Counted from the first letter of the stretch, positions 24,263 to 32,369 are shown. The stretch is DNA of 50,197 nt from Acetobacteraceae bacterium AT-5844 (GCA_000245075.1 JH599927.1:1-50197), one strand, 5' to 3'. Numbers and translations are program-made. The notes: generated by a model not told the origin, from the letters alone.

Positions 24263-25914
24263 GCGCGCAACCCGGCCTGATCGACCTCCAGATCATGTGG
24301 AACCGCCTGATCGCCGTGGTGGGCGAGCAGGCGCAGGTGCTCATCCGCACCGCCTTCAGTCCCATCGTGCGGGAATGCGAGGATATCTCCGCCGGTGTGT
24401 TCGACCTGAAGGGGCGGATGCTGGCGCAGGCGGTGACGGGCACGCCGGGCCATGTCAATTCCATGGCCGAGGCGGTGAAGCACTTCATCCGCCACTTCCC
24501 CGTGGAGACGATGAAGGAGGGTGACGCCTACATCACCAACGACCCGTGGATGGGCACGGGGCATCTGAACGACTTCGTCATCACCACGCCGGCCTTCCAC
24601 AAGGGCAAGCTCGTCGGCCTTTTCTCCTGCACCAGCCACCTGATGGATATCGGCGGGCTCGGCAATGGGCCCGAGGCCAGCGATGTCTTCATGGAGGGGC
24701 TCTACATCCCCATGCTGAAGCTCATCGACCAGGGCAAGGTCAATGAGACGCTGATGGCCATGATCCGCGCCAATACGCGGCTGCCGGTGGATACGGAGGG
24801 CGATACCTATTCCCTCGCCGCCTGCAATGACGTCGGCTGCCGCGCGCTCTCCGCGATGATGGATGAATTCGGCATCGACACGCTGGAGCCGCTGGCCGAG
24901 CATATCATCGCCCGCTCGCGCGAGGCGGTGCTGGCGGAGATCGCCAAGCTGCCAAAGGGGAGCTGGTCCTACAGCATGATGGTGGATGGCTACGACCATC
25001 CGCTGGAGCTGAAGGCCAGGCTGACCATCAGCGACGACAACATCCATGTGGACTACACCGGAACGTCCGAGGCGGCGAAGCGCGGCATCAACGTGCCGAT
25101 CGCCTATACCACCGCCTATACCGTGTTCGGCCTCGGCTGCATCGTTGCCGCGCATATTCCGAACAATGCGGGCTCGCTGGCGCCGCTGACGGTCTCCGCG
25201 CCGCCGGGCGCCATTCTCAACGCGCAGAAGCCGGCGCCCGTCTCCTCCCGGCACATCATCGGGCAGATGCTGCCGGATATGGTTTTTGGCTGTTTGCGGC
25301 AGGCGATTCCAGACCGGGTTCCGGCGGAGGGCACGTCCTGCATCTGGAATATCGTCGTGCGTGGCACATGGGCCCGGCCGCATGGGCCGAACCATGGTTA
25401 TGCGCTGGCCATCACCACCAATGGCGGCACCGGCGGTCGCCCGGCGCAGGATGGGCTTTCGGCCACGGCCTATCCCTCCGGCGTGCACGGCACTCCGGTG
25501 GAGATCGCCGAGATCCAGTCCCCGGTGATGTTCTGGCGGAAGGAATTCCGCCCGGATTCCGGCGGAGCGGGCCGCCAGCGCGGCGGGCTTGGCCAGATCA
25601 TGGAAATCGAGAACCGGGACGATGCGCCATTTGAGTTGCTGGCGGCGTTCGACCGTATCCAGTATCCGCCGCGCGGTCGGGATGGCGGCGCGGATGGTGC
25701 CGCGGGCTATGTCGGCCTCGGCACGGGGGACGTGCTGCGGGGAAAAGGCTTGCAGGTCATCCCGGCCGGGGAGCGGCTGGTGGTGCTGACCCCGGGGGGT
25801 GGTGGCCTCGGCAATCCCACGGAGCGTGACCAGGCCAAGGTCTCGGCCGACCTGAACAATGGATTGATCTCACCCGAACATGCGGCGCGCCATTACGGGG
25901 TGGCGGCGGAGTGA
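24259..25914 (+). CDS. Hydantoinase/oxoprolinase family protein, B subunit (second copy)
   Basis: A 551-residue HyuB-type subunit. DLQIMWNRLIAVVGEQAQVL is the N-terminal family block, NDPWMGTGHLNDF (~residues 94-106) the conserved metal/substrate motif, and GGTGGRPAQDG plus a GGGGLGNP tail follow. The motif differs from NDAYEGGGTHLPDI of the first copy, again pointing to distinct substrates. It pairs with the overlapping hyuA2. It is the last gene of the block; a 12-bp hairpin with a short T-rich tail follows 7 nt after the stop. Confidence 0.89.
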   Translation: MSAQPGLIDLQIMWNRLIAVVGEQAQVLIRTAFSPIVRECEDISAGVFDLKGRMLAQAVTGTPGHVNSMAEAVKHFIRHFPVETMKEGDAYITNDPWMGTGHLNDFVITTPAFHKGKLVGLFSCTSHLMDIGGLGNGPEASDVFMEGLYIPMLKLIDQGKVNETLMAMIRANTRLPVDTEGDTYSLAACNDVGCRALSAMMDEFGIDTLEPLAEHIIARSREAVLAEIAKLPKGSWSYSMMVDGYDHPLELKARLTISDDNIHVDYTGTSEAAKRGINVPIAYTTAYTVFGLGCIVAAHIPNNAGSLAPLTVSAPPGAILNAQKPAPVSSRHIIGQMLPDMVFGCLRQAIPDRVPAEGTSCIWNIVVRGTWARPHGPNHGYALAITTNGGTGGRPAQDGLSATAYPSGVHGTPVEIAEIQSPVMFWRKEFRPDSGGAGRQRGGLGQIMEIENRDDAPFELLAAFDRIQYPPRGRDGGADGAAGYVGLGTGDVLRGKGLQVIPAGERLVVLTPGGGGLGNPTERDQAKVSADLNNGLISPEHAARHYGVAAE

Positions 25915-25921
25915 GGCGGAA

Positions 25922-25958
25922 GGGCTGGTGGCTTGTGAGCAGCCATCAGCCCCTTTAT
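25922..25958 (+). terminator. Terminator of the hydantoinase/dehydrogenase operon
   Basis: GGGCTGGTGGCT (25922-25933) pairs with AGCCATCAGCCC (25941-25952) over 12 bp with one G-U pair and a 7-nt loop. It is followed by a T-rich stretch (CTTTATT). It begins 7 nt after the hyuB2 stop. The G-U pair exists only in the plus-strand RNA, which fits plus-strand use. Confidence 0.75.
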
Positions 25959-26185
25959 TCGGCTGTACTCCACGCTATGTATTCTGCGGCGATTTGGTGG
26001 CGCCAATTGGCCTGAAAAAAGAATTCATTTCAGAGCGTGGGTTTTCGAGGTTACAAACGTAGTACCGATCTCGAAACATTTGATAACAACTTCTTCCAGG
26101 ACGGCGCTTTCATTTGGCGCTACCACTTGGTTGTCGTCAGCGAGGTGCTTCGGCACCAGTTGTCGCCAGAATGGAAGGATAGATC
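25959..26185. other. AT-richer intergenic/5' leader region before the small secreted protein
   Basis: No coding frame of note. Base composition is clearly lower in GC than its surroundings. A UUCG-capped hairpin GGTGC-TTCG-GCACC (26144-26157) lies just upstream of the ribosome-binding site GGAAGGA (26173-26179). It may stabilise or regulate the leader. No clear -35/-10 pair was found. Confidence 0.4.
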
Positions 26186-26557
26186 ATGAAGAAGATCCTG
26201 ATGCTCGGCGCCGGTATCGTCATGTTGGGTGTGGGCGGCGTCGCCATGGCCCAGGCGCCGCAGCCCCCCGCTGGCGCGCCTCCGCAGGCGGAAGCCCAGG
26301 CGCCGCGCCCCGAGGGCCGTGGCCCCGGTGAGCGCGGTCCCCGCCACGCCGGCCCCGGCGAGCATGGCCCGCGCCACCACGGCATGCGCGGCCCGCACCG
26401 TTTCGGCCCGCCGCCCTCCAAGGCCGCGTCTTTCATGATCGAGCGTGGTGATACGCGCATCCGTATCCGCTGCGCCGAGAATGAGCCGATGCAGGCCTGC
26501 GTGGCCGCGGCCTCCGCGCTGCTCGACAAGGCCAGCACGACGGTTCAGCCGCGCTGA
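26186..26557 (+). CDS. Small secreted His/Pro/Gly-rich protein of unknown function
   Basis: A 123-residue protein. Residues 1-~22 form a Sec signal peptide (hydrophobic core, AMA-Q cleavage). A low-complexity segment rich in Pro, Gly, Arg and His (~23-75) follows, including a His-rich patch (GPRHHGMRGPHRFGPP) that could bind metal. The C-terminal ~45 residues look folded, with two cysteines (IRCAENEPMQACVAA) that could form a disulfide in the periplasm. Start 26186 has a good GGAAGGA site. It is monocistronic between two terminators. I do not recognise a family. Confidence 0.75.
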   Translation: MKKILMLGAGIVMLGVGGVAMAQAPQPPAGAPPQAEAQAPRPEGRGPGERGPRHAGPGEHGPRHHGMRGPHRFGPPPSKAASFMIERGDTRIRIRCAENEPMQACVAAASALLDKASTTVQPR

Positions 26558-26563
26558 GCGAAG

Positions 26564-26590
26564 AGGGTGGGGCCAAGGCCCCACCTCACA
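26564..26590. terminator. Bidirectional terminator between the small secreted protein and the amidase
   Basis: GGTGGGGCC (26566-26574) and GGCCCCACC (26577-26585) form a near-perfect hairpin in the 36-bp gap between convergent stops. The T-rich end (TCACATTCTT) on the plus side supports use after the secreted-protein gene. Confidence 0.75.
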
Positions 26591-26593
26591 TTC

Positions 26594-27868
26594 TTAGCGG
26601 CCGATCACGCCCTCTACCCAGCCGGCCCAGCCGAGCAGCGCCCGGTCCTGGCCGGAGGGGGCTGCGAGTTGTACGCCGAGCGGCATGCCGGCGGGGCCGC
26701 TACCGGCGGGGATGCTGATGCAGGGGCCATGCAGCGCCGTCCATACCGCGTTGCAGACGGGGTCGCCGGTCCAGGCGATGCCCTCCGGCGCCTCGCCGGG
26801 GGCGGAGGCCGTCAGCACGATGTCGAAATCCGCCATCAGTGCGCGGAAGGCTTTGCGCCCTTCGGCGAAGGTGGCGCGCGCGTCAATAAGGGCGGTGGCC
26901 GGCAGGCTCGCCGCCCAATCCAGCTTTTCCGTCAGCACTTCCGAAATGCCCTGCGGCTGGGCGGCTCTTTCCCATGCCAGGGCCTGGAGCGTCTCGCCAT
27001 TCATCACCACTGGATGGACCTCATGCACCGCGCTGAGCGGAGCAGGTAGGCTCATCGTCGTGATCTTGGCGCCAGCCCGGGCGCAAGCAGCGGCGACATT
27101 CTCGAGCAGCGCGACGGTTTCGCCGCTCAGCACATCTTGCCCCGGTCCGACGATGAGGAGGATGCGCGGCGCGGCGCCGGTGGCGCGCTGCGGGTCGCCG
27201 AGGTCCAGCCCCGTCAGCGCCGTGGCGAAGAGCGCGCAATCGGCGGCAGCGCGGCCGAACACACCGATGGTATCGAGGCTTTCGCTCATCACCTTCATGC
27301 CCGCGCGGTGGATGAGGCCGTAGCTCGGCTTGAAGCCGGTAATGCCGCAATAGGCTGCCGGGCGCAGGATGGAGCCGGCCGTCTGCGTGCCGAAGGCGAG
27401 GGGAAAGAAGCCCGCCGCGACACCCGCCGCCGAGCCGGAGGATGAACCGCCCGGCGTGCGCTTCGGATTATGCGGGTTGGTGGTGGGGCCGGGGTGCCGG
27501 GTGGCGAACTCCGTCGTCACGGTCTTGCCAAGCACGATGCCGCCCGCCTTGCGCGTGGCGGAGACGGCATAGGCATCGGCGCGGGGCTGGTAGCCTTGCC
27601 AGATCGGGGAACCGTACTGGGAGGGCTGGTCTGCCGTATCCAGCACATCCTTCACGCCGACCGGCAATCCGGCCAGCACGCCGGAGAGCGGCCTGGCCAC
27701 TGCCGCGCGGGCGAGGGCGGGGTCCAGATGCGTGAAAGCCCGCACCGTGCTCTCGCGTTGCGAGATGCGGTCCAGGCAGGCTTCCAGCAGGTCTTCGGGG
27801 CGAAGGCTGCCAGCGTCGATGCGCCGGGCGGCCTCGGTGGCGGAGAGGTCGGCGGGATTCGTCGTCAT
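26594..27868 (-). CDS. Amidase signature family hydrolase
   Basis: A 424-residue amidase-signature enzyme. The Ser-cis-Ser-Lys triad is visible: K73 (VGVKDVLDT), cis-Ser S142 in GGSSSGSAAGVAAGF and nucleophile S166 (TAGSILRPA); the 24-residue S142-S166 spacing is typical. The protein hydrolyses a carboxamide, substrate unknown. It is too short and isolated for GatA (no gatB/gatC nearby). ATG 27868 is preferred; the open frame extends to 27958 but without family similarity. Its closeness to the hydantoinase block makes a role in N-carbamoyl or amide intermediates possible, but it is on the opposite strand behind two terminators. Confidence 0.88.
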   Translation of the reverse strand: MTTNPADLSATEAARRIDAGSLRPEDLLEACLDRISQRESTVRAFTHLDPALARAAVARPLSGVLAGLPVGVKDVLDTADQPSQYGSPIWQGYQPRADAYAVSATRKAGGIVLGKTVTTEFATRHPGPTTNPHNPKRTPGGSSSGSAAGVAAGFFPLAFGTQTAGSILRPAAYCGITGFKPSYGLIHRAGMKVMSESLDTIGVFGRAAADCALFATALTGLDLGDPQRATGAAPRILLIVGPGQDVLSGETVALLENVAAACARAGAKITTMSLPAPLSAVHEVHPVVMNGETLQALAWERAAQPQGISEVLTEKLDWAASLPATALIDARATFAEGRKAFRALMADFDIVLTASAPGEAPEGIAWTGDPVCNAVWTALHGPCISIPAGSGPAGMPLGVQLAAPSGQDRALLGWAGWVEGVIGR

Positions 27869-27908
27869 GGGCGCCGATGCTGGGCGCCCGCGCGAGTCCC
27901 GTCCAGGC

Positions 27909-28904
27909 TCATTCGGCGGGAACGCCGTCCGGCACGTGCATTTCGTCACGCCGGGCATAGCGTTGCGCCAGGAAGGCGCAGGCGAAAAGCTGGATCTGGT
28001 GGAACAGCATCAGCGGCAGCACCAGCAGGCCGAGCGGCTGGCCGGGGAAGAGGATGTTCGCCATCGGGATGCCCGTCGCCAGGCTCTTTTTGGAGCCGCA
28101 GAAGACGATGACGATCTCATCCGCCTTGTTGAAGCCGAGCCAGCGGGCCGAGAGCGTAGTGATGGCGAGCACCAGGGCGAGGATCACCGTATCCACCAGC
28201 ACCACCACGGCGAGGCTCGTGGCATCGACCTGATGCCAGATGCCGGAGACCATGCCCTCGCTGAAAGCCGCATAGACGACCATCAGGATGGAGCCACGAT
28301 CGACCACTGAGGTCAGCATCTTATGGCGCTGGATGAAGCCGCCGATCAGCGGCCGCGCCAATTGGCCGAGCAGGAAGGGCAGGAGCAAATGCAGGGCGAT
28401 GTCGTACAGCGCCTGCATGCTGAAGCCAGAGCCCTTGGCGCTGAGCAGCAGCGTGACCAGAGCCGGCGTCGCCACCATGCCCACGAGGTTGGAGACGGAA
28501 GCGCTGCACAGCGCCGCCGGCACATTGCCCCGCGCCACCGAGGTAAAGGCGATGGAGGACTGCACCGTGGAGGGCAGCACGCAGAGGAACAGCAGCCCGA
28601 GCGACATGCCGGCGCCGAGCCAGTGGCCAAACAGGAAGACGGCAGCCAGGCCGAGCAGCGGAAAGAGGATGAAGGTGCTGGCCATGACCAGCGCCTGAAG
28701 CCGCCAGTGCAGCAGCCCCTCCACCACCGCCTTGGGTGCCAGCTTCGCGCCGTAGAGGAAAAACAGCAGCGCGACCGCGATGGAGACAGCGGCATCGACC
28801 ACCGGCACGGCCGCGCCATGGGCCGGCAGCAGCGCCGCCAGGATGACGGTGGCGATCAGCATCAGGAGGAAGCGGTCGATGGGAATGCGTTTGAGGAAGT
28901 TCAT
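27909..28904 (-). CDS. Bile acid:sodium symporter family protein (SBF-like)
   Basis: A 331-residue inner-membrane protein with about nine to ten hydrophobic helices. FLYGAKLAPKAVVEGLLHWRLQ near residues 50-71 and CVLPSTVQSSIAFTSVARGN (~107-126) match the SBF-like/YfeH group (PF13593). Substrates for this group are organic anions and are mostly undefined. Start 28904 (MNFLKRIPID) is favoured over upstream 28961. It lies 40 nt upstream of the amidase on the same strand, so they may be co-transcribed. It diverges from a LysR gene, the likely regulator. Confidence 0.87.
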   Translation of the reverse strand: MNFLKRIPIDRFLLMLIATVILAALLPAHGAAVPVVDAAVSIAVALLFFLYGAKLAPKAVVEGLLHWRLQALVMASTFILFPLLGLAAVFLFGHWLGAGMSLGLLFLCVLPSTVQSSIAFTSVARGNVPAALCSASVSNLVGMVATPALVTLLLSAKGSGFSMQALYDIALHLLLPFLLGQLARPLIGGFIQRHKMLTSVVDRGSILMVVYAAFSEGMVSGIWHQVDATSLAVVVLVDTVILALVLAITTLSARWLGFNKADEIVIVFCGSKKSLATGIPMANILFPGQPLGLLVLPLMLFHQIQLFACAFLAQRYARRDEMHVPDGVPAE

Positions 28905-28955
28905 GGTCGGGCGGTCCGGTGGTCTGTCCCGGACCACATAGGCGCGGAAGGGGTT

Positions 28956-28995
28956 ATTCACGAAGGCAATGTTTCCGATAAGAGTATGCGTGAAT
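28956..28995. promoter_or_regulatory. Candidate LysR operator between the SBF transporter and LysR genes
   Basis: ATTCACG (28956-28962) and CGTGAAT (28989-28995) form a perfect 7-bp inverted repeat separated by 26 nt in the 101-bp divergent gap. The spacing and location suit a LysR-type recognition/activation region controlling both genes. This is inferred from symmetry only. Confidence 0.4.
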
Positions 28996-29005
28996 CGTGA
29001 TAACC

Positions 29006-29872
29006 ATGCCGGCCATGCTGCACCCTGAACTTCTCCGCTCCTTCCTCGCCGTCGCCGAGACCCGCAGCTTTACCCAGGCTGCGCAGCGGCTTGGCCTGCG
29101 GCAATCGACCGTCAGCCAGCACATCCGCCGGCTGGAGGAGGCCCTGCACCGCACCCTCTTTGCGCGGGATACCCATTCCGTGGCGCTGACACCGGATGGC
29201 GACGCGCTCATCGGCTTTGCCAGGGGCGTGCTGGAGGCGAATGAGAAGCTGGAGCGCTTCCTCTCAGGCTCCCCGCTGCGAGGACGTATCCGATTGGGGG
29301 CGTCCGAGGACTTCGCTTACTCGCGCCTGCCGGAAGTACTGGCGGATTTCGGGCGCGCTCATAGCGGGGTGGATCTGGAACTCACCGTTGGCCTCAGCGG
29401 CGTTCTTTATGAGCGCTTCGATGCCGGGGAACTGGACGTCATCCTGGTGAAGCGGCGGGGTGGCGACCCACGCGGCCATCTGGTGTGGCAGGAGCAACTG
29501 GCCTGGGTGGGCCGGCAAGGCATGCGTCCGGACCCGGCCCAGCCTCTGCCATTGGTGTTGTTCCCACCGCCCAGCATCACTCGCGCCATGTGCCTGGAGG
29601 CGCTGGAGAAGGCGGGGCGCTCCTGGCGCGTGGCCTGCACCAGCGGCAGCCTCAGCGGGTTGCGCGCGGCGGCGATGGCGGGGCTCGGTATCACGGCCCA
29701 TTCCAACCGGCTGGTGCCACCGGGGCTGGTGGCGCTGCCGCCTTCCCGCCATTTGCCGGAACTGGGGGCAATCGAGTTCGTCGTCATCGGGCCGGGGCCA
29801 CAGCACAAGACAGCACAGGCTCTGATGGATGCCGTGCTGGCCAACGCTGCCCGGTTGCAGGGCGATGGCTGA
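29006..29872 (+). CDS. LysR family transcriptional regulator
   Basis: A 288-residue LTTR. The N-terminal winged HTH (LLRSFLAVAETRSFTQAAQRLG followed by QSTVSQHIRRLEEAL, residues ~8-47) is canonical; the C-terminal periplasmic-binding-like effector domain covers ~90-285. ATG 29006 and ATG 29015 are both credible starts; GTG 28997 is also open. It is transcribed divergently from the SBF transporter-amidase pair and probably activates it. The effector is unknown. Confidence 0.9.
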   Translation: MPAMLHPELLRSFLAVAETRSFTQAAQRLGLRQSTVSQHIRRLEEALHRTLFARDTHSVALTPDGDALIGFARGVLEANEKLERFLSGSPLRGRIRLGASEDFAYSRLPEVLADFGRAHSGVDLELTVGLSGVLYERFDAGELDVILVKRRGGDPRGHLVWQEQLAWVGRQGMRPDPAQPLPLVLFPPPSITRAMCLEALEKAGRSWRVACTSGSLSGLRAAAMAGLGITAHSNRLVPPGLVALPPSRHLPELGAIEFVVIGPGPQHKTAQALMDAVLANAARLQGDG

Positions 29873-29927
29873 AAGCCAGGACCTCTACCGGGCAGACATG
29901 CCAGGACTGGACGGCGCGCGCCCCGAT

Positions 29928-30362
29928 TTAATGCGGGTGTGTGGTTCGCTTGGGTGAAGCGCCGGTCGGGTCGGTCCGCCGCTGTTCGATGTCGCCGGGA
30001 CTTTGCCCCTTGGGGCCGCCATGGGCATGCGCCCGGCTGCCATGCGGCCCATCGTCCGGTGGCGGGCGTCCGAACTCCGCACCCGCTTCCGGGTCCAGCG
30101 AAATGCGCCGCTCGATTTCTTCCTCGTCGACACAGGCCTCACGCGCCTGCGCCGCCGGCATGGAGAGGCGCACCACGCCACCTTCCAGCCCCGTCACCAT
30201 ACTCCGCGGCAGGTAGCGGTGCGTGCCGGTTCCGTCCTCCCGCATCAGCTTGATATAGTCGCCCTCCACCCGGTCGACGGTTCCGAAGGGCTGGCCGTCA
30301 CTGCCCACCACAGGCATGTGGTCCTGCACCTCGCCCTTGTCGATTTTCGCTGCATTGACCAT
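29928..30362 (-). CDS. DUF2171 domain-containing protein
   Basis: A 144-residue protein. Residues ~7-65 match the DUF2171 pattern (GEVQDHMPVVGSDGQPFGTV, then KLMREDGTGTHRYLP), a small PRC-barrel-like beta fold. The C-terminal half is a disordered Gly/Pro/His-rich tail. No catalytic residues are apparent. Such proteins are common small stress or housekeeping proteins in soil alphaproteobacteria and have no defined function. AGGGA lies 7-8 nt before the start. Confidence 0.75.
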   Translation of the reverse strand: MVNAAKIDKGEVQDHMPVVGSDGQPFGTVDRVEGDYIKLMREDGTGTHRYLPRSMVTGLEGGVVRLSMPAAQAREACVDEEEIERRISLDPEAGAEFGRPPPDDGPHGSRAHAHGGPKGQSPGDIEQRRTDPTGASPKRTTHPH

Positions 30363-30392
30363 GGGGCTTTTCCCTGTTCTTGATTTCGCGGC

Positions 30393-30590
30393 TCAAAGGT
30401 CTTCCTTGCGCCGTATCATCTCGCGCAGAAGCACCTGCGCCAGGTCATGCGGATCGGCCTCGTCGATCCGCGCGCTTTCCTTGTTGCCAAAATCGTCCGA
30501 GGTCACGGTGACGAGGTCGCCTTCGACCACATAGCTGCCCGTGTAGCGGGTGTTGCCGATTTCGATGGTGACCTGGTTCGGCTCTTCCAT
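30393..30590 (-). CDS. Small conserved-looking protein of unknown function
   Basis: A 65-residue, strongly acidic protein. An N-terminal beta-rich part (VTIEIGNTRYTGSYVVEGDLVTV in two blocks) reads like a short beta barrel, followed by a helical tail (DLAQVLLREMIRRKEDL). The start at 30590 is chosen because GAGGGAG precedes it at good spacing; the open frame further upstream is low-complexity. It lies 30 nt before the DUF2171 gene on the same strand, so the two are probably co-transcribed. Function not recognised. Confidence 0.65.
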   Translation of the reverse strand: MEEPNQVTIEIGNTRYTGSYVVEGDLVTVTSDDFGNKESARIDEADPHDLAQVLLREMIRRKEDL

Positions 30591-30668
30591 GTGCTGTCTC
30601 CCTCGCGGTGACGAGGCAACCCGGCCGCGCGGCGGGACATGATGCTGGATGCTCGCGGCCCGACCGCC

Positions 30669-30684
30669 GCCCCGAGAGCGGGGC
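30669..30684 (-). terminator. Hairpin after the membrane-protein pair
   Basis: GCCCCG (30669-30674) and CGGGGC (30679-30684) form a perfect 6-bp hairpin with a 4-nt loop. It lies between the membrane-protein operon (minus strand, ending 30834) and the small 65-residue protein. No T tract, so it is only a possible terminator. Nothing else was seen in 30591-30833. Confidence 0.3.
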
Positions 30685-30833
30685 TTCCGGATAACGCCCG
30701 CCATGGCGGAGGGTTGTAGGCTCTGCCGGCCGATCGCTGGGGCCGCTGCCATGCCCTGGCTCATCTCCAGCCGCGCTCTGGGCAGGGCATTGGCGGCGCC
30801 TGCCAGCGAGGTTGGGCCGGAACCAGGCCGTGC

Positions 30834-31379
30834 TCAGCCCGGCCTGTCCGTGGCGCCGATTTGCCGGACCCAGGTTGTCTTCAGGCGGCTGAGGTCCTGG
30901 CTGCCCAGTCTGCGGCTGGAGAACAGCAACGCGGCCACGACCCAGCGGGCAAGGTGTCCCGTTGTGAAGGACGAAGCTCTCCCCGAGAATCCGTGCCGCC
31001 GCATCCGCTTCGGATTGCAAAGGGCAGAGGCGATGCGGAGCTCGACAGGCCGGCCAAGCGCTGTTGCCTGCCTCTCCAGTTCCGTGACGCCCAGGTGGAT
31101 GGCCCGCGCCGTGTCCCTCCACTGCTTCCGGGGCGTGAAGAAGATGCGGGTAGGGACGTGAATCTCGATCCGCCTCCGCGCGGTCCACACGAAGTAGAGG
31201 CTATCCGACAGCGAGGTTCGCGATGCCTTCGCGAGCACAAGGCCCAGTCCGCAGATGCCGGCCAGGAGAAACAAGGCTGTGGCGGGCGGGCTGCCACGCA
31301 GGGACATGACTGCCGCCACGAGAACAACGGCTGCCAGAACAAGCATGCTCAGGCGGCGGTAGAGGAGCTTGGTGTTCAT
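30834..31379 (-). CDS. Putative membrane protein of unknown function
   Basis: A 181-residue protein. Two hydrophobic helices at residues ~10-26 (MLVLAAVVLVAAVMSL) and ~32-50 form a hairpin anchor. A basic soluble region (~55-181) follows with many Arg/Lys, probably facing the cytoplasm. Its start overlaps the stop of the larger membrane protein by 4 bp (ATGA), the best evidence that it is real. No family recognised. Confidence 0.6.
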   Translation of the reverse strand: MNTKLLYRRLSMLVLAAVVLVAAVMSLRGSPPATALFLLAGICGLGLVLAKASRTSLSDSLYFVWTARRRIEIHVPTRIFFTPRKQWRDTARAIHLGVTELERQATALGRPVELRIASALCNPKRMRRHGFSGRASSFTTGHLARWVVAALLFSSRRLGSQDLSRLKTTWVRQIGATDRPG

Positions 31380-32176
31380 CCGGCCGGGCGGCGCCAGCGA
31401 TGCGCCAGCAATAACAGGGCGGACCAGAAGAGGGAGACGGCCAGCCCCGCCAGCATGCCCGTCACCATGCCCCAGGCCGGAATGGCCAGGTGGGCGACCA
31501 GCAGCATCCCGCCGAAGCCCACCATGGCGCGCAGCGAACTGGCGGCCATCAGCGATGTGGCGACGCCGCCGAGGCGCGGCTGCAGGATGACCGCGAGGCA
31601 GACAGTGCCGATAGGGAAGATGGCCACGAGCCCGGTGGCCTGCGGCCCCAGCATATTGCTGGCTGCCACCACGACGATGACGAACAGCGCCACGGCGGCA
31701 GCGCGGCAGGGTAATTCATACCATCGCCGGCGAGGTGTCGGGCGGATCTCGCCGGGCCGGGGGTGGCGGGGCCGCAGCACCGTGAGGCAGACGGCATAGA
31801 CCACTACGTTCAGCGCCAGCGCGGAAAGAGGCGTCCATGCCACCTGCAAGGTGGCGTAGCCCACCACGAGCCAGACCAGCATGGCCGGCCCCAGGCTGCG
31901 CCCCAGCGTACGGCGCCGTGCCAGAAGCCCGTAGGTCGTCATGAACGCGCCGGTCGCGGCGTGGGCGGCGAAGCTGCTCAACAGGCTTTCTGCCACAAAG
32001 GCGGCATCATGTTGCAGGGCCAGGAACACATAGGCCGGGCCGGTGGAAACCGGCAGGCTGGCGACCAGCGCGCCCCAGAATGGCCCAAGCTTCTCCGCCA
32101 GCGCCGAGGCGGTGACCACCAGCAGGGCAGTGGAAGCCGCTTTGGTCAGGGTGGGCAGCCAGAGGAAGGAGGTCAT
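31376..32176 (-). CDS. Polytopic membrane protein with internal duplication, unknown function
   Basis: A 266-residue protein with about eight hydrophobic helices. The N-terminal half contains LGPFWGALVASLPVSTGPAY (~residues 30-49) and the C-terminal half LGPQATGLVAIFPIGTVCLA (~173-192), each followed by similar helices. The protein therefore looks like two tandem copies of a ~110-residue unit. The unit resembles small GlpM/DUF3147-type membrane proteins, but that is a weak impression. A pore or small-molecule exporter is possible but unproven. It forms a two-gene operon with the downstream 181-residue membrane protein. Confidence 0.7.
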   Translation of the reverse strand: MTSFLWLPTLTKAASTALLVVTASALAEKLGPFWGALVASLPVSTGPAYVFLALQHDAAFVAESLLSSFAAHAATGAFMTTYGLLARRRTLGRSLGPAMLVWLVVGYATLQVAWTPLSALALNVVVYAVCLTVLRPRHPRPGEIRPTPRRRWYELPCRAAAVALFVIVVVAASNMLGPQATGLVAIFPIGTVCLAVILQPRLGGVATSLMAASSLRAMVGFGGMLLVAHLAIPAWGMVTGMLAGLAVSLFWSALLLLAHRWRRPAG

Positions 32177-32369
32177 CCGGTCGGGGTCTTCGCCTGCCGG
32201 GGGAGCATTCGGCGCCCTTCGACAGGACTTGGCACCGCGACGGAGGGCAGGGGCAGGCAGGCATGCCTGTCCTTCGCAAGGATAGGCGGGAAAGTGACGA
32301 GGGCTGTCAAGCCGGAGCTGGCCTGCGCAAGGGTGGCACATTGCGCGCGGCGTGCCCATCTTGCGCCCT

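Noticed and set aside
30445-31188. A 247-codon minus-strand frame spanning the 65-residue protein and the 181-residue membrane protein.
   Set aside because: It is a shadow frame with Arg/Pro/His-rich sequence and no hydrophobic or family pattern. The other frame gives a membrane hairpin and a gene overlap.
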